Positions 52,991 through 64,000 of a stretch of 64,000 nucleotides of DNA are shown in pieces (position 1 is the first letter of the stretch; each line of letters opens with the position of its first letter). Below the pieces are notes generated by a model. That model was not told the origin of the DNA. It saw only the letters and a program-made list of their open reading frames with translations, and did not search any database. Source of the DNA: Eudromia elegans (Eukaryota > Chordata > Aves > Tinamiformes > Tinamidae); assembly GCA_003342815.1 (NCBI GenBank), contig PTEX01000135.1:248001-312000 (forward strand), in the 5' to 3' direction. Made by a program: the position numbers and the translations under genes.

Positions 52991-53755
52991 TTTATCTCAG
53001 CCTGTGAGACTCAGAAAATGGAGAAAATCTGTAACTCTTACAGTTACAGATTCCACGGCTTTTCGTAAAGGATCCTTCAACGTTAGGGGCAGATATTCTG
53101 ACAGAGATGAATGACATCCACAAAGAGGAGAAAAGCGTTAATGTTTGAAAAAGAAATAATACAAGCAAGGAAGAACTATTTTTTGCATAAGAGTAGGTGG
53201 GAAAGAATGAGCAAAATGGAGGCATCAGAATTCTCACAAACTACAATTTTGAAATTTTATATATTAGTTTATTGCAATGAAAAATAGATATTTTCATTAC
53301 AAAAAAGTAACAAGGAACCTTTTGGTTTAGGAAAAAAATAGTTACATTGATCTAAAAAATATATTTCATCTGATTTTTCTTTATTTTCTACTAATGATTC
53401 CACTATAAGTAAAAAAGATGAGGGCTATGAAGAAAGGTCTTGGATTAGCATCCATGCTTTAATAATGTGGAATTGATAAAAAGGGGAAGCAGGATGCTGG
53501 TATTTTATGGGAACTTAAAACACGCATAGCAGTGAATATACCACACATCTTCAAGAAAAAAAAACAAAAACAAAAAAACTTTAAACTTTTAAGGAAGTAC
53601 AAGGAAACAAACAATAAATCAAAACCTCTACCAGTCAGTTTCCATCTATGCAGCCTGCATAATTAAAAACCTTTTATGAGACTCACTGAAACCAGGGCAT
53701 TTTAGGACAAAGCCCAGTGGAATTTTCTTCCCGTTGCATGCAACACTGGCTGAAT

Positions 53756-53779
53756 TTCTTTTTTTTTCTTTTTTTTCTC

Positions 53780-53813
<34 letters not shown>

Positions 53814-53847
53814 GTTTTCTTTTTTTTTTTTTTTTTTTTTTTTTTTT
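53756..53847 (+). repeat. Long T-rich homopolymer tract
   Basis: About 92 bp of T interrupted only by single C or G bases, including two long pure T runs. On the minus strand it reads as A-rich. The poly-Phe/Leu and poly-Lys frames at 53683-54111 are low-complexity artefacts. Confidence 0.95.
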
Positions 53848-56800
53848 AGGCAAAATGCTGTTCATCTTGTCTACAGTTTGTTTATTTGCCGATTTGTCCG
53901 TGTGCTCATTTCCTTTTCAGGGTTTTATTTCTATGTTTACCTATTTGTTTCAGTAAAACTGTCCTTTTCTGTTTTTCTAGTCGCATTTAATGGCTACACA
54001 TTGATGACATCTAAGCAATACTGCAGTTCATTTTGCTTCTATTTAACTGTCATGCTTAGCTTAGCAATCTCTTTCATACACCATAGGTTTCTTTGCTTTT
54101 TAATTAACTGACATATTGATTAAAAATAATAATTATTATAGCTTAGACAAAGGAGGAAAAGTAATGACTGAAACACACATTAGCTTCCGCGTAATCTCTA
54201 TCCAAAAACACTAGAATCAAGCCAGAAGGAATCAAGTAAAAAACACTGCCTATAGTGTACTAAAAGTTGAGACCAAGTACAATCCTCCAGGTCTCTACAA
54301 TCCTCTTCAGTCTGAGCTGGAGTTCCCTCAAGAGTACCTACAATCCTTACCAAAGTCTGCCATGAACAGCAGGGTCCATTAAGGCATTTCCAGCAAATCC
54401 AGTGCAAGCTCTCAACCCTGAGAGAAATATGAGTGAATTTCCAGCTACTCCTTCAGGAGAAGCCACAGAGCCACTTAGCAAAATACAATGTAGTTTTAAG
54501 TATACGATACCAAATGCAAACAGAGGAGTAGCGTGAGGACACAGAACATGAAGTCCCTCCTTTGACAGCAGCCTGCTACAAGCAAGTAAAAAAACACTCC
54601 AAGTAAAAAAATATTCAGAAAACCCTTAGCAGATGAGGAGCCAACTCTCTCTTCCCTGTGAGATTCAGGATTTGACTGCAGCTCTATACCAAGGTAAGGG
54701 ACTGGCTGATACAGCATGTTTAGTCTATAAACAAGTTCACGAGCAGTCCTCAAACTGCTTTTGTAGACTCAGCATTGGCCACAAAGTCAAAACAGTGGCC
54801 CCCATGGCAGGCTCTTCCACGTGGCCAAGTATGCTGTGCTGATGGAGAGAAGGCAGAGCCGCGGGGCAAAGGCAGAGAAAGCAAAATCATCATGGCCTGA
54901 GGCGGAAGGCTGCATTTGGAACCCAAATGCTGTCAGGTCTTTCTGAACTGTGCTAAGCGGGCACCATTGGCCCATATTCGGCCTGATGCTCACTGTGACT
55001 TTCCGGCCTTTTCCAGCAGGGCTACTACTTGGGACATCTGATGAATAAAAAGGTCAAGCTAAAATAAGGATATCTGCTGAGATACAACATAAGAGTAGGT
55101 GCCTTTATTACAAAGACAGCCCAAGGCAAAGGGTTTTCAAAGAGTTTCCTCACCAATCCCATTCCAAGACCAGTTTTCAGGCAGCAGTTTTTACCCATCC
55201 AATTACTGCTTCCAGTTTTGGATGTGAAAGAGCTGGGAGACAGAACTGCATCTGCCTGAAGCATAAAAATGGAGTTTCACACCATATTCTTGGCACTGTC
55301 ATCAGCTGTTTCACAGAGGAACTAGCCAGAACAAGAGGGCAAGAGTCAGGGAAAGCTGGAGTGGAGGCTACAACAGCTGCAGAGCAAGCGCATCTAAACA
55401 ACTCCCATATGCCATTTGAGAAGAGCAGGAAAAGCCAGATCACATCCACGTCACAACACTCAAGTGGAACAATTTACTGTAATTCTGTTTTTTGGTTTGT
55501 TATTGAGCCTTCCTCCATGGTGGGAAAGAACAAGTCATCAGCTTCACACATGCTATTACCAGGTAGGGGCTTCTAGGTGGCAGGTGCTCTCAATCTTCAC
55601 TTCTTCAGTCTTACCTTCTCAATCTTGTCTTACCTTATTCTCAGTCTTAGCTTTTCTTCCTATCAGTTGCCTGAGTAGAGTGTTTTTCTTGAACAGACTT
55701 GCAAAAAATAGTTTGTGACTGGCTGCTTTGTGCCTTGGTATTGACTCAGTCTTCAGTATATCCATATTATGTACAGTCCATCAGTAGTCTTTGAGATAAA
55801 TAATCATTCCTCATTCCTATATCTCATAATGCAAAAAATATTTCTGTGGCAAATCACATTTGGAAAGGAAAATACTGCATGCCTCTTAGGCAGTGCTAGA
55901 GGGCGACAAATAAATGCCAAACAATTATTTGTATAAGGGAAATTAAAAAAAAAAAAAATGTAGCCAGCCAAGGTACATCAAATGTACCAAAATAAAAATC
56001 TAAACTGATGGATAAACAAACAAAAAAGATATTTCTTTCTGGTCCTAAGCTATTCAGGAAATACACCAACATTAATTAGCATTGAATTTCTGAATGTCAT
56101 CATACAAAGTCAGTGATATTAATGCCAAAGGATTTTAAGAGAATAGAAAAAAGAAAAAATTAAAAGACAAAATAAAGGAAATTCTGTATCCACTGCATTA
56201 TGTATGACGGATTAGCAGAATTGTGGACTTCTGGTGACAGCCTAAGAAGAGTGAAGATTTCTCAAGGGCCACATATCAGTGTCCATAATATGCAGCACAG
56301 TAAACTAGTGAGGGGAAAACTCTGAAATATTTGTGGGTTTTTCCTCACCTTTATTAAACAGTTCAGCCATTTCTATAATATAAAGAATCACTGACTGAGT
56401 CACTGATTTAAAGCTTTCTTTGGCAAAGGTGCCTACCACCAAGACGTGGTGCTGCCTCCCAGATAAACAAGATCTCTAAGTCTTGTTTAAGTAGAAACAT
56501 AGAAGCAGATAAGTAGAAGAAAGTGAAGATAGATTTCCTCACTGATCCTAGCTCTGAATGCAACACATTCCTGCTTCTTAAACTGGTGGCTGCCACTCAA
56601 TTCACAGCCAGCAAGGAGGTATGGATGCATGACAGAATGACCACAAGAGAAGGAGAGGAACAAGAGAAAGACGGCAACACAGAGAAGAGACACAGGATTG
56701 CACTGTTAGGCCAAATTGACAGATTCAAAGCAACCACGTAACTCATCTAGCAAAACTATCTTACAAGTGAAACAAGTAGCTTAACTAAAAGCACGTATGA

Positions 56801-58895
56801 TGCAAGTCTGTTCATTCTTCGGTGCTTCTAGTAGTAAGGGCTCTGGAGTGATCTTCAAGCTCCAGGTCTGACAGATCCCTTCTGCTGTACAGATGAGGAT
56901 ACTCAAAAGGTCATGAGAAGCTACTGGATCATATTCCTCAATCCGTCTCTTTTTTTCCTGGCAGGGGTGATCCTTTACAGGTAATTCTATATCAGTGACC
57001 AAATGACATCTGGGAAAGGAGATTTCATCAAGATGAATATATTCAAGTTGAAATATTTCATTACCAGTTCCTCTCCTTACTAACATAGACTTTCCCAGAA
57101 AATGGATTTTATGTGGTTATATTTGTATGAATATATTTTTGCTTTGATTTTCATGTGTTGGTATTTCTAAAGCCCACATTATTTTTTTCTGCCTTTCATC
57201 CCATACAACTTTTCCCAATTATAAACACAATTATCTTCTCAGTGAAAAAAGGCTGTGTGAAAAAAATAAAATGCTGATTTTCAGAAATTTAATTTCCTTT
57301 GAAGTTTTCTTATAAGAAACAGAAAATAAGTTTAAGGTCATAATGAAGAGCTCCCATAATAGTTTCAGAGATTTATTTTTAAAAAGGCTTAGGTCAATTC
57401 AAGGCTGGATTTGTGAGAGCAAACTCTCTGGTTCCCTTGTTGGACACAAAAGTGGGACTTGCTAGTTCTCAGTCAGCTCCTGATCTCAAGGAGAGCAGAA
57501 CAGAGTGGGAATTGTCCTCTGTTGTGGCATCTATCTTAATATTCACATTTTGACATGGACTAGGGCAGGACTTAAGAATGGACACACTTATTATTCATGC
57601 CATCAAATGGAGAGAGTCCTCTGCAGACTCAGTTATGCATGCTGGTGTTTAGATAAAAATCCCAGTTTATTAGAGAGCACAAGTGTCAGAAATCCACTTT
57701 CTTCCTGATATATAGCCCTTCTGAAAGTATGTATGAAACTGGCAAAGATACCACCACTCCTTGGCATGAGGGAACCATCCAGGCACAAGAGAGATTTGGG
57801 TCACACCCTACATCCATATTGCAGATTCCAAACTAGATTCCATTCCCTAGAACACTGTCTGTTGACTATGGCAGAAAAGGAAAAGGTTTCTAGCTTAACA
57901 GCAATGGAATTCAAAACAAAACACTTTCCCTCACTGCAATGGCCTTTAATCAATTAGATTAGAAGATCTCTTGTTTTGGAAGAAACACAAAAGTAAAACG
58001 TTCTGTTTTGTTTTCTCTGTAATAAATTCAGAAACTGATTAGGACTGCCACACAGAAAAAGGGAATTCTGAATTGCTGTAACAAGTAAATACTTTCTTTC
58101 AATTATTCTTGGTTGACTTGAAATCAAACAATCATTCATAACTAGATGAAACCCTTCACTTTGAGGTAAAAATGGTTGCGTTTCTGTTGCAAATTTTGGT
58201 GTGTCCTATTCAAAATATCACCACACTGACATATACTTAATACAATAATAATTCTGTTTAAATAATAGCCTCCCAGTAGGACATGGATTGCAAATATCGT
58301 AAATTTCATACTGAAGTCATATTTTTCAAAAATAGGCTTATAGTTATATGTAGACACTTCTATTGGCAAGCATCAATATTTTCTGGCATTTTTTTTTTTG
58401 CAATATTCCTAAGCCAAATAATCCTCATATTTTTTTACTTCCCATTAAAGAATACTTATGTAAAGGTCATTTTTTTTTCTATCAGTAGCTATAAGTGAGT
58501 CCAAACAGAACACAATTATTATATTTACTTTTTATTTTAAAAAAAGTGAGAAAAGCAAAGGTCAAGCACCTATCAATCATAAAGCAATCTAATTAAAAGA
58601 AAAAGTACACAAGACATCAGGGAACCAAGAAATCCCCAAATACTTTATTTTTCATGTGGCTCTTGATCCTTTCTGTTACATAAGTAACGAAATCCGTTAC
58701 CACGCATCACAGTGAAGAAAAACTGTTCTACATTTTGAAATAAGGATCCTGTTGCATATGTGGCACAACAGCACCTACAATAAATATCCAAGTAAACAGT
58801 ATTTGTTGGTAAGGACCTCTCATAGCGAAAATGTGATTAATGTTACAATACTAGGAATTTCTTCCTTGGGAACATACAGGTTCAAGTCATAAAAC
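53848..58895. other. Intronic DNA with nothing recognised apart from an A14 run
   Basis: Open frames on both strands near 54.5-55.7 kb and 56.4-57.1 kb overlap one another and contain no recognisable domain. Confidence 0.55.
55945..55958 (+). repeat. A14 homopolymer
   Basis: Fourteen uninterrupted A after gggaaatt. Confidence 0.85.
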
Positions 58896-59200
58896 TACAG
58901 AATCATTACGGTTGGAAAAGACCTTCAAGATCATCGAGGCCAAACATAAACCCTTCAACACCAGGCCTGCTAAACCATGTCCCAAAGTGCCTCTCCTACA
59001 CGTTTCTTGAACGCTGCCAGGGATGTTGATTCCACCACCTGAACCCCCAAAGTCCAATGCTTGACCACTCTTTCCATGTAGGATTTTTACCTCATATCTA
59101 ACCTGAACCTCCCCTGGCACAACTTGAGGCCATTTCCTATCTTGTCCTATCTTGTCCTATCAGTTATTCTGGAGAAGAGACTGATCCCCCCAACCTCTTG
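58896..59200 (-). mobile_element. CR1 LINE 3' end, comparatively well preserved
   Basis: The plus strand is a clear complement of CR1 from its 3' end: cagaatcattacggttggaa, aagaccttcaagatcatcga, aaaccatgtcccaaagtgcc, cgtttcttgaacgctgcc, ttgaccactctttccatg, then acctgaacctcccctggcac, aacttgaggccatttcc and ggagaagagactgatcc. Near its inner end it carries an internal duplication of cttgtcctat (59141-59160). The minus-strand 77-codon frame at 58887-59120 is part of the element and is not a gene. Confidence 0.95.
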
Positions 59201-62200
59201 CACCACAATATCTGGCTGTCATCAAACAGTGATGCAGATGTAGATGAAGGAAAGTTAGTATGAGGCAAATAATGTCGAAGTTACATCTCTCTGTATTCTC
59301 ATCTTTATTTTTCATTTATCGTCTGAATATGTAAGACTATAAAAATCAAAATTCTGTATCACTTAAAGTGCTTATTTCACTAGCATGTCCAATCAATTTA
59401 TGTAAAAATGAAAGGAAAATGCAGAACTACTATGCCCTCCAGGATAAAATACACTCTCATATTGATGGCTATTTTATCAGAAGTAGATCACGCAAAACAC
59501 AAACTAAATATAACCCCAAATTTCACTAGCAGGGGGAGGGTTTCAGTAATCACGTTACACTGGCTGAGTTTACAAATAGCTTCAGAACACCTGAACTGAA
59601 TTTCGGCTTTCTTAATCAACATGGCATCAACGATAATAGAAGATAATACCACAGTTCACTGAAATAGTCAGTATAAATTGTAAATCAATCACGCAGAAAG
59701 AAATAGTGTATGGTAAATCATATGAGAAACAAACAACCTGATTGCAAAGCTCAAGATTCCAAATACTTCAAGGGAAAAAAGTAGAGAATGATGCGAGAAG
59801 GGGTTGGATAAACCTGATAGAGAGAAAAAAAAATCCTCATTATCCATTTGACTGAGAGGGTAAATGAGCTATAGAGGAAGATCATTATATTAATTTCAAA
59901 TCAAACAAGAACTAATGATTCTAAAGATTTTAAATCTAACTCCGGTTTATTTTATGTATTAAAGCCAAATGACTAAATTGATTCAGCTAATAGTTTCTGA
60001 CTGGACCTGATATATACTGACCCCAAAACTAAAACCATGAGATTTTTCAGCTCTTCAAAATCTAGTACACTAAGTGATATCTTATTAAAAAGATTACATC
60101 ATTGACAGTACATTTCATGGACAACAACAGCGCACTTGCCTTGAAGAAACCATTGCTAGGTGTAATTTGCTTATTATTCTTAATACTTTTTTATTGAAAA
60201 TCCCAGTTCCAGGTCAGCCTTAAGTAACTGTAGAGAAAATAAAAAAGATAATCCTTTCTCCACAGAATTAAATATAAGGAGCAACAGAGAGACAAGGATG
60301 TATGGAAAGGATCACAAAACCACAGATAGCAGAGAGTACTTTCAGTCTATGAGTTTCGGACCCATAATCAAACATTTTTTGAGCTTTCGAACTTGAAGAC
60401 ATGAGCAGTGGATGCTCCCACAGAGCCCCTACCAAGCACGAGGCAAATGCACAGGGAACATGAAGATGTTTTTGAAAACTGTAACAGGAGCCTGAGGGAG
60501 GTCTTTGCACTTCTGCATCAAATAAATGGCTATACAAGAAAGGGGAGAAACTCATGGAGGATTTTGAAAACAAAGAGATACAGCTCATGTGAAGCCAAAA
60601 CAAATAAAATGGACTACTCAATATGGCAGGCTAGGAAATTGTTTGAAGCATCATCTTGAATGGATGCAAGCAGGACTTGGCTGGATTTGCTCGGCAGGAT
60701 GAGAGGACACTGCAGCAGCCAAGCCACAGGATAGCTAATCAAGAATTTTAGCTCTGTGGATGGGTGGAAATTGGGTATTAAAAGGGAACTCGGAAGGAAT
60801 TCAGCAAGACCCAGACATTGCCTGAGGCAAAGTGAGCTCAGGAGTCCAAAATGATGCCAGGTAACAAGCAGGTTGCTACAGTAACCAAACAAAAAGTAGT
60901 TGGGAAGTTTTTAAGGGAAGCAGGAGACTACAGTTTCTTTTGGGGCATATTAACATCAATGAGAAGGTGTCAGCAAAAAGCAGATTTTATTTCAGACAGA
61001 AGGATGCACGGCTGGGGCAGAGAAGGTAGAGCACAAACTGACTGTGTCCACAGCACAAAACCATAAGGAGAAGCTGGCAACATAATAACACTTCTTGTTC
61101 AACTTTTGCCCAAAGAAATGAAGCAAGGAATTGGAAGAGGCATATCTTTTAGTTGGAATGATCTTTGTCTCTGCATATTTCACTGGATGAGGTGAGTTCT
61201 GAAGGCTTCCACAACATGACACAGCCTCCAAATAACAAACACAGCAGTGCAAAAAGTTTCCCTGAAGATGCTATCATTAAATAAAAGTTTCAAAATTTAA
61301 AAAAAAGGTAAAAAAGCATGTAAGACTTTTTCTAGGATAAGATATCCAATATAGTTTTATTTCTGCTACTTGAAGATACTCATGCTGCATTACTAATATT
61401 GTTTGTTATTTTTCTCCCACTTGCTTCATTGAAGTAATTTCTACCTCACCTTTGAATGAGGCTTACACTTATTTGTGGATTTATTTTTTAATCTTCAAAA
61501 GTGCTTTTCCTTCATCATCCTGGTTTTTACAGGATTGTCAAAATCAAGTTCAGGCACATGTGAATACAAATCCCCACAGTATTTACAAACCAGGTTTTAA
61601 ACTTCACCCCTGTCTATTGGCAAAACACAGTGCTACTCAGGGAATGAAAGAAACCTCTTCCAAAGACAAACAGCTTATCAAGTATACGACTGTCACTGTG
61701 AAATTTTTCAAGAATTTCCTCTTGAAAGGTCCCTCCACCATAGATCAGTCTCATGCTTGGGACAGCCCGTTATATCCTGAACCACAAACTTTCCATTTAG
61801 ACCCTTAGAATATAAAGAAAAGTCTACTCCAGGTAGAGGTCCGTTCTTGGAGAGGGAGGCAGCCCAAAGACATCGCACCAGCCTCTAGGGACTTGGCTAT
61901 TGCTATTGATTGTACAAGGAAAGTTCATAGCAGCATCCAGCTCCAAGACAAGAGCAGGATAAATAAATAATGTCACTGTTATTCTGCTGACGCGGTAGGA
62001 AGTTCCCTCCCAGCAAATCCATTAATGTCCATTCAAAAACCCAAGCAGAAGTTCAGGTAAATGTGATGGTCCTTAAGCTGCTGCATCAAAGAATCAATAA
62101 GGAAAGTTTATTACTATGTGAAAGTTCATTTGATCCAGGCAGTGTCTCTTCAAGGGGCATAAGCAGGAGAATCATCCAGAACCAAAGATGCAAAGCCATA

Positions 62201-64000
62201 GGAAACAAGAAATTTTAGCAGTATGCTCAATCGAGTTTAATTTCTAGCTACAAAAATGCTTTGGGAAAATTGTTCTATGCTATAATAGCTCTCATTGTTC
62301 AGAAATATATGCTGAAATTCAAGGATTCAATTATCTTTATTCTACATGATTTTAGAAGAGAAATCACAGTGTAATACAATTACATTTAACATGTGCCTTC
62401 AAGTCTACTATAGCCTTGTCTCTGGTGACAGCTATTTTCATGGCCAGCATCCTACACTAAAAGTGCTCTATTATCAGTTCAACTGATGTGAGCAATAGGT
62501 CTCTATGCTGTACAGCTTTGTGGAATACAGGCACAGCAGAAGAGGACAAAGATTCATGGAGTGCAAGGTTCTGAACACAAAAACATTAACGTTCAAAAAG
62601 TGAAGGTCAGAAATCATCCTGAGAGCCTCCACCACTGATTCATATCACCTAGAAGGCAGCACAGTGCCCCATAAACTACACATGTTTTCTAGCCAGCCAC
62701 TATTTCAGCTTTGGAGAGAAAAAAGTTGGCTTAATATTAAGATGGCTGCAGTTTTGGGATCCTTAGAGCTACTGCTGAGCCCCCATGGAAGCTCTTGTTA
62801 AGACCTCATCTTGTCCATCAGGGCAGATTCTCTCCGGTGAGTATTGTTAAAAATCCTCTTTGGGCCTCCCAGTGCCCTGCTCTTCTCATTAGCTCTTCCT
62901 CATGAGACTGACTGCAGTAAATTAGTCTATCTCTATATAACTATGTCTTTATTTTCTTTGCATTTGAGCTTACGCTGGGGCTTACATTGTGTACAATGGA
63001 ACTAGGTTTATTCTTGTGCTCACAAGTACTTAATTCCCGTAGGCATTACATCGCCACCACCCCTCACAAATACAAGCAGTAGCCAGGTCTATCAATGTAC
63101 ACTTTCCTTTGGAACTCCAGCAGCCAGCATGTCTTTTCTGATTTTCAACAGCTAACACAGGCTAACAGCCCATGCCCTTACTATCTTTTCAATCTGGCAT
63201 TCTGCAATTATTTATGTGAGAGTTAGAGAAGTCTAGCATCCCTAAAGGCATATCCTAACTATGCAGAAAATGGGAAAGGACATTTTTTGAGTTCTGTTTT
63301 ATGAATACAGAAATGAGAATTCCACTAAAAGCAACAGCAATTTTCAAACATCTGTGTCTTTAGAGCTGCGCACCTCAAGACAACAATAAAATTCCCTGAG
63401 AAATAATAAGAAATGAGGTTCTCTTTCCAAGAGATGATGAAGGAAAGGTTTACAAAGTGCTGTGCAGAATCTGCATGTGCTGAGTGAACCGACAGGTATG
63501 CCCGCCAGCACAGCAAACCAGGGCTGCTGCTCCACCTGTGCAAGATCTCTTCCCTCTACAAAGTTCCACTTCAGCTGAAATGTCAGAAATTGGTGTCTAG
63601 GGAGAGAAAAGCAGAATGTGCACCAAAGATGAAAGGCATCCAGGCATAAGCACATCAGGATGCCACTGTAAAGCTGAAGAAGAGAAAGAACTGACTGATT
63701 TATATTAGCAAGAAAAGGTATGTTTGCCAAGCCAGAAAGCTTTAATATTTAAAGATGTATGACACATCAATAGCCTCTGATTATCTCACTCTGAATTGCC
63801 ACATGCTATCACAGTTGCAGTAAGGGTGAAAAGGAATTTTTGATTTCTCACTATAAGAAAGGGGAACTACAGTCTTGATACGAATATTATCTTACCAGCT
63901 ATGCACAGTTCTGTGCAGTGTTCAAAAACACATTTTTAAGGGATTTTCTTCAATTTTTTAAATCATATTTAGCAAAATATTTAAATAAGATGACACTGGA
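59201..64000. other. Intronic DNA with nothing recognised
   Basis: The longest frames (128 codons at 63344-63730 minus, 118 at 61452-61808 plus, 117 at 60268-60621 minus) contain no recognised domain and are not flanked by convincing splice sites. No further CR1 or SINE piece was identified. Confidence 0.5.

Larger units (their letters stand above)
48676..64000 (-). other. GPR158: GPR158 intron upstream of the TM2 exon (3' part; runs off the window)
   Basis: The preceding exon should end in a sequence encoding FRKAK. I found no such coding segment on the reverse strand between 48708 and 64000, so this is taken as intron up to the window edge. It holds CR1 fragments near 51.1 and 58.9 kb, a tRNA-like relic near 52.9 kb and a long poly-T tract near 53.8 kb. 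Confidence 0.75.

Noticed and set aside
53683-54111. Poly-Phe/Leu (plus) and poly-Lys (minus) frames
   Set aside because: Translation of a T-rich homopolymer tract.
58887-59120. 77-codon minus-strand frame with glycine-rich segment
   Set aside because: It lies inside a clear CR1 3' end.
60408-60659. 83-codon plus-strand frame considered as a retrocopy fragment
   Set aside because: No family recognised, opposed by an overlapping minus-strand frame, and no poly-A tail or frame-consistent flank.
63344-63730. 128-codon minus-strand frame, considered as an upstream GPR158 exon
   Set aside because: It lacks the expected ALCMLLDFVSML...FRKAK segment and has no recognisable domain in any frame.

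Overview
This is a 64 kb stretch of vertebrate nuclear DNA, almost certainly from a bird or another sauropsid. The evidence is many CR1 (chicken repeat 1 type) LINE fragments from several age classes, no primate or rodent type SINEs or L1, an AT-rich and CpG-poor background, and many A/T homopolymers. No bacterial-style gene organisation, rRNA, CRISPR array or intact mobile element is visible.

The only coding sequence I can support is two internal exons of one gene on the minus strand, recognised as GPR158, an orphan class C G-protein-coupled receptor reported as a metabotropic glycine receptor. The 69 bp exon at 48607-48675 encodes transmembrane helix 2. The 110 bp exon at 23777-23886 encodes the first extracellular loop and TM3. 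They join in phase across a 24.7 kb intron. Transcription runs from high to low coordinates, so 48676-64000 is the 3' part of the upstream intron and 1-23776 is the 5' part of the downstream intron. Neighbouring GPR158 exons were looked for and not found in the window.

The rest is intron. Recognisable contents are CR1 fragments (615-656, 8728-9265, 9271-9578, 16190-16930, 22527-23055, 43990-44176, 44605-44825, 51060-51210, 58896-59200), a relic of a LINE endonuclease domain (4810-5007), three tRNA-like SINE relics (2433-2504, 25483-25555, 52935-52990), homopolymers and short tandem repeats, and two small CpG-rich patches (28290-28325, 40255-40375). All other open reading frames are short, lack recognisable domains, and mostly lie in repeats or low-complexity DNA.

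The most interesting points are these. The TM2 exon is a symmetric 69-nt cassette with an 18-nt U tract just downstream of its 5' splice site. A head-to-head CR1 structure at 8728-9578 looks like a 5'-inverted (twin-primed) insertion. The endonuclease relic on the minus strand near 4.9 kb has the right motif spacing. I found no convincing previously undescribed biological system.
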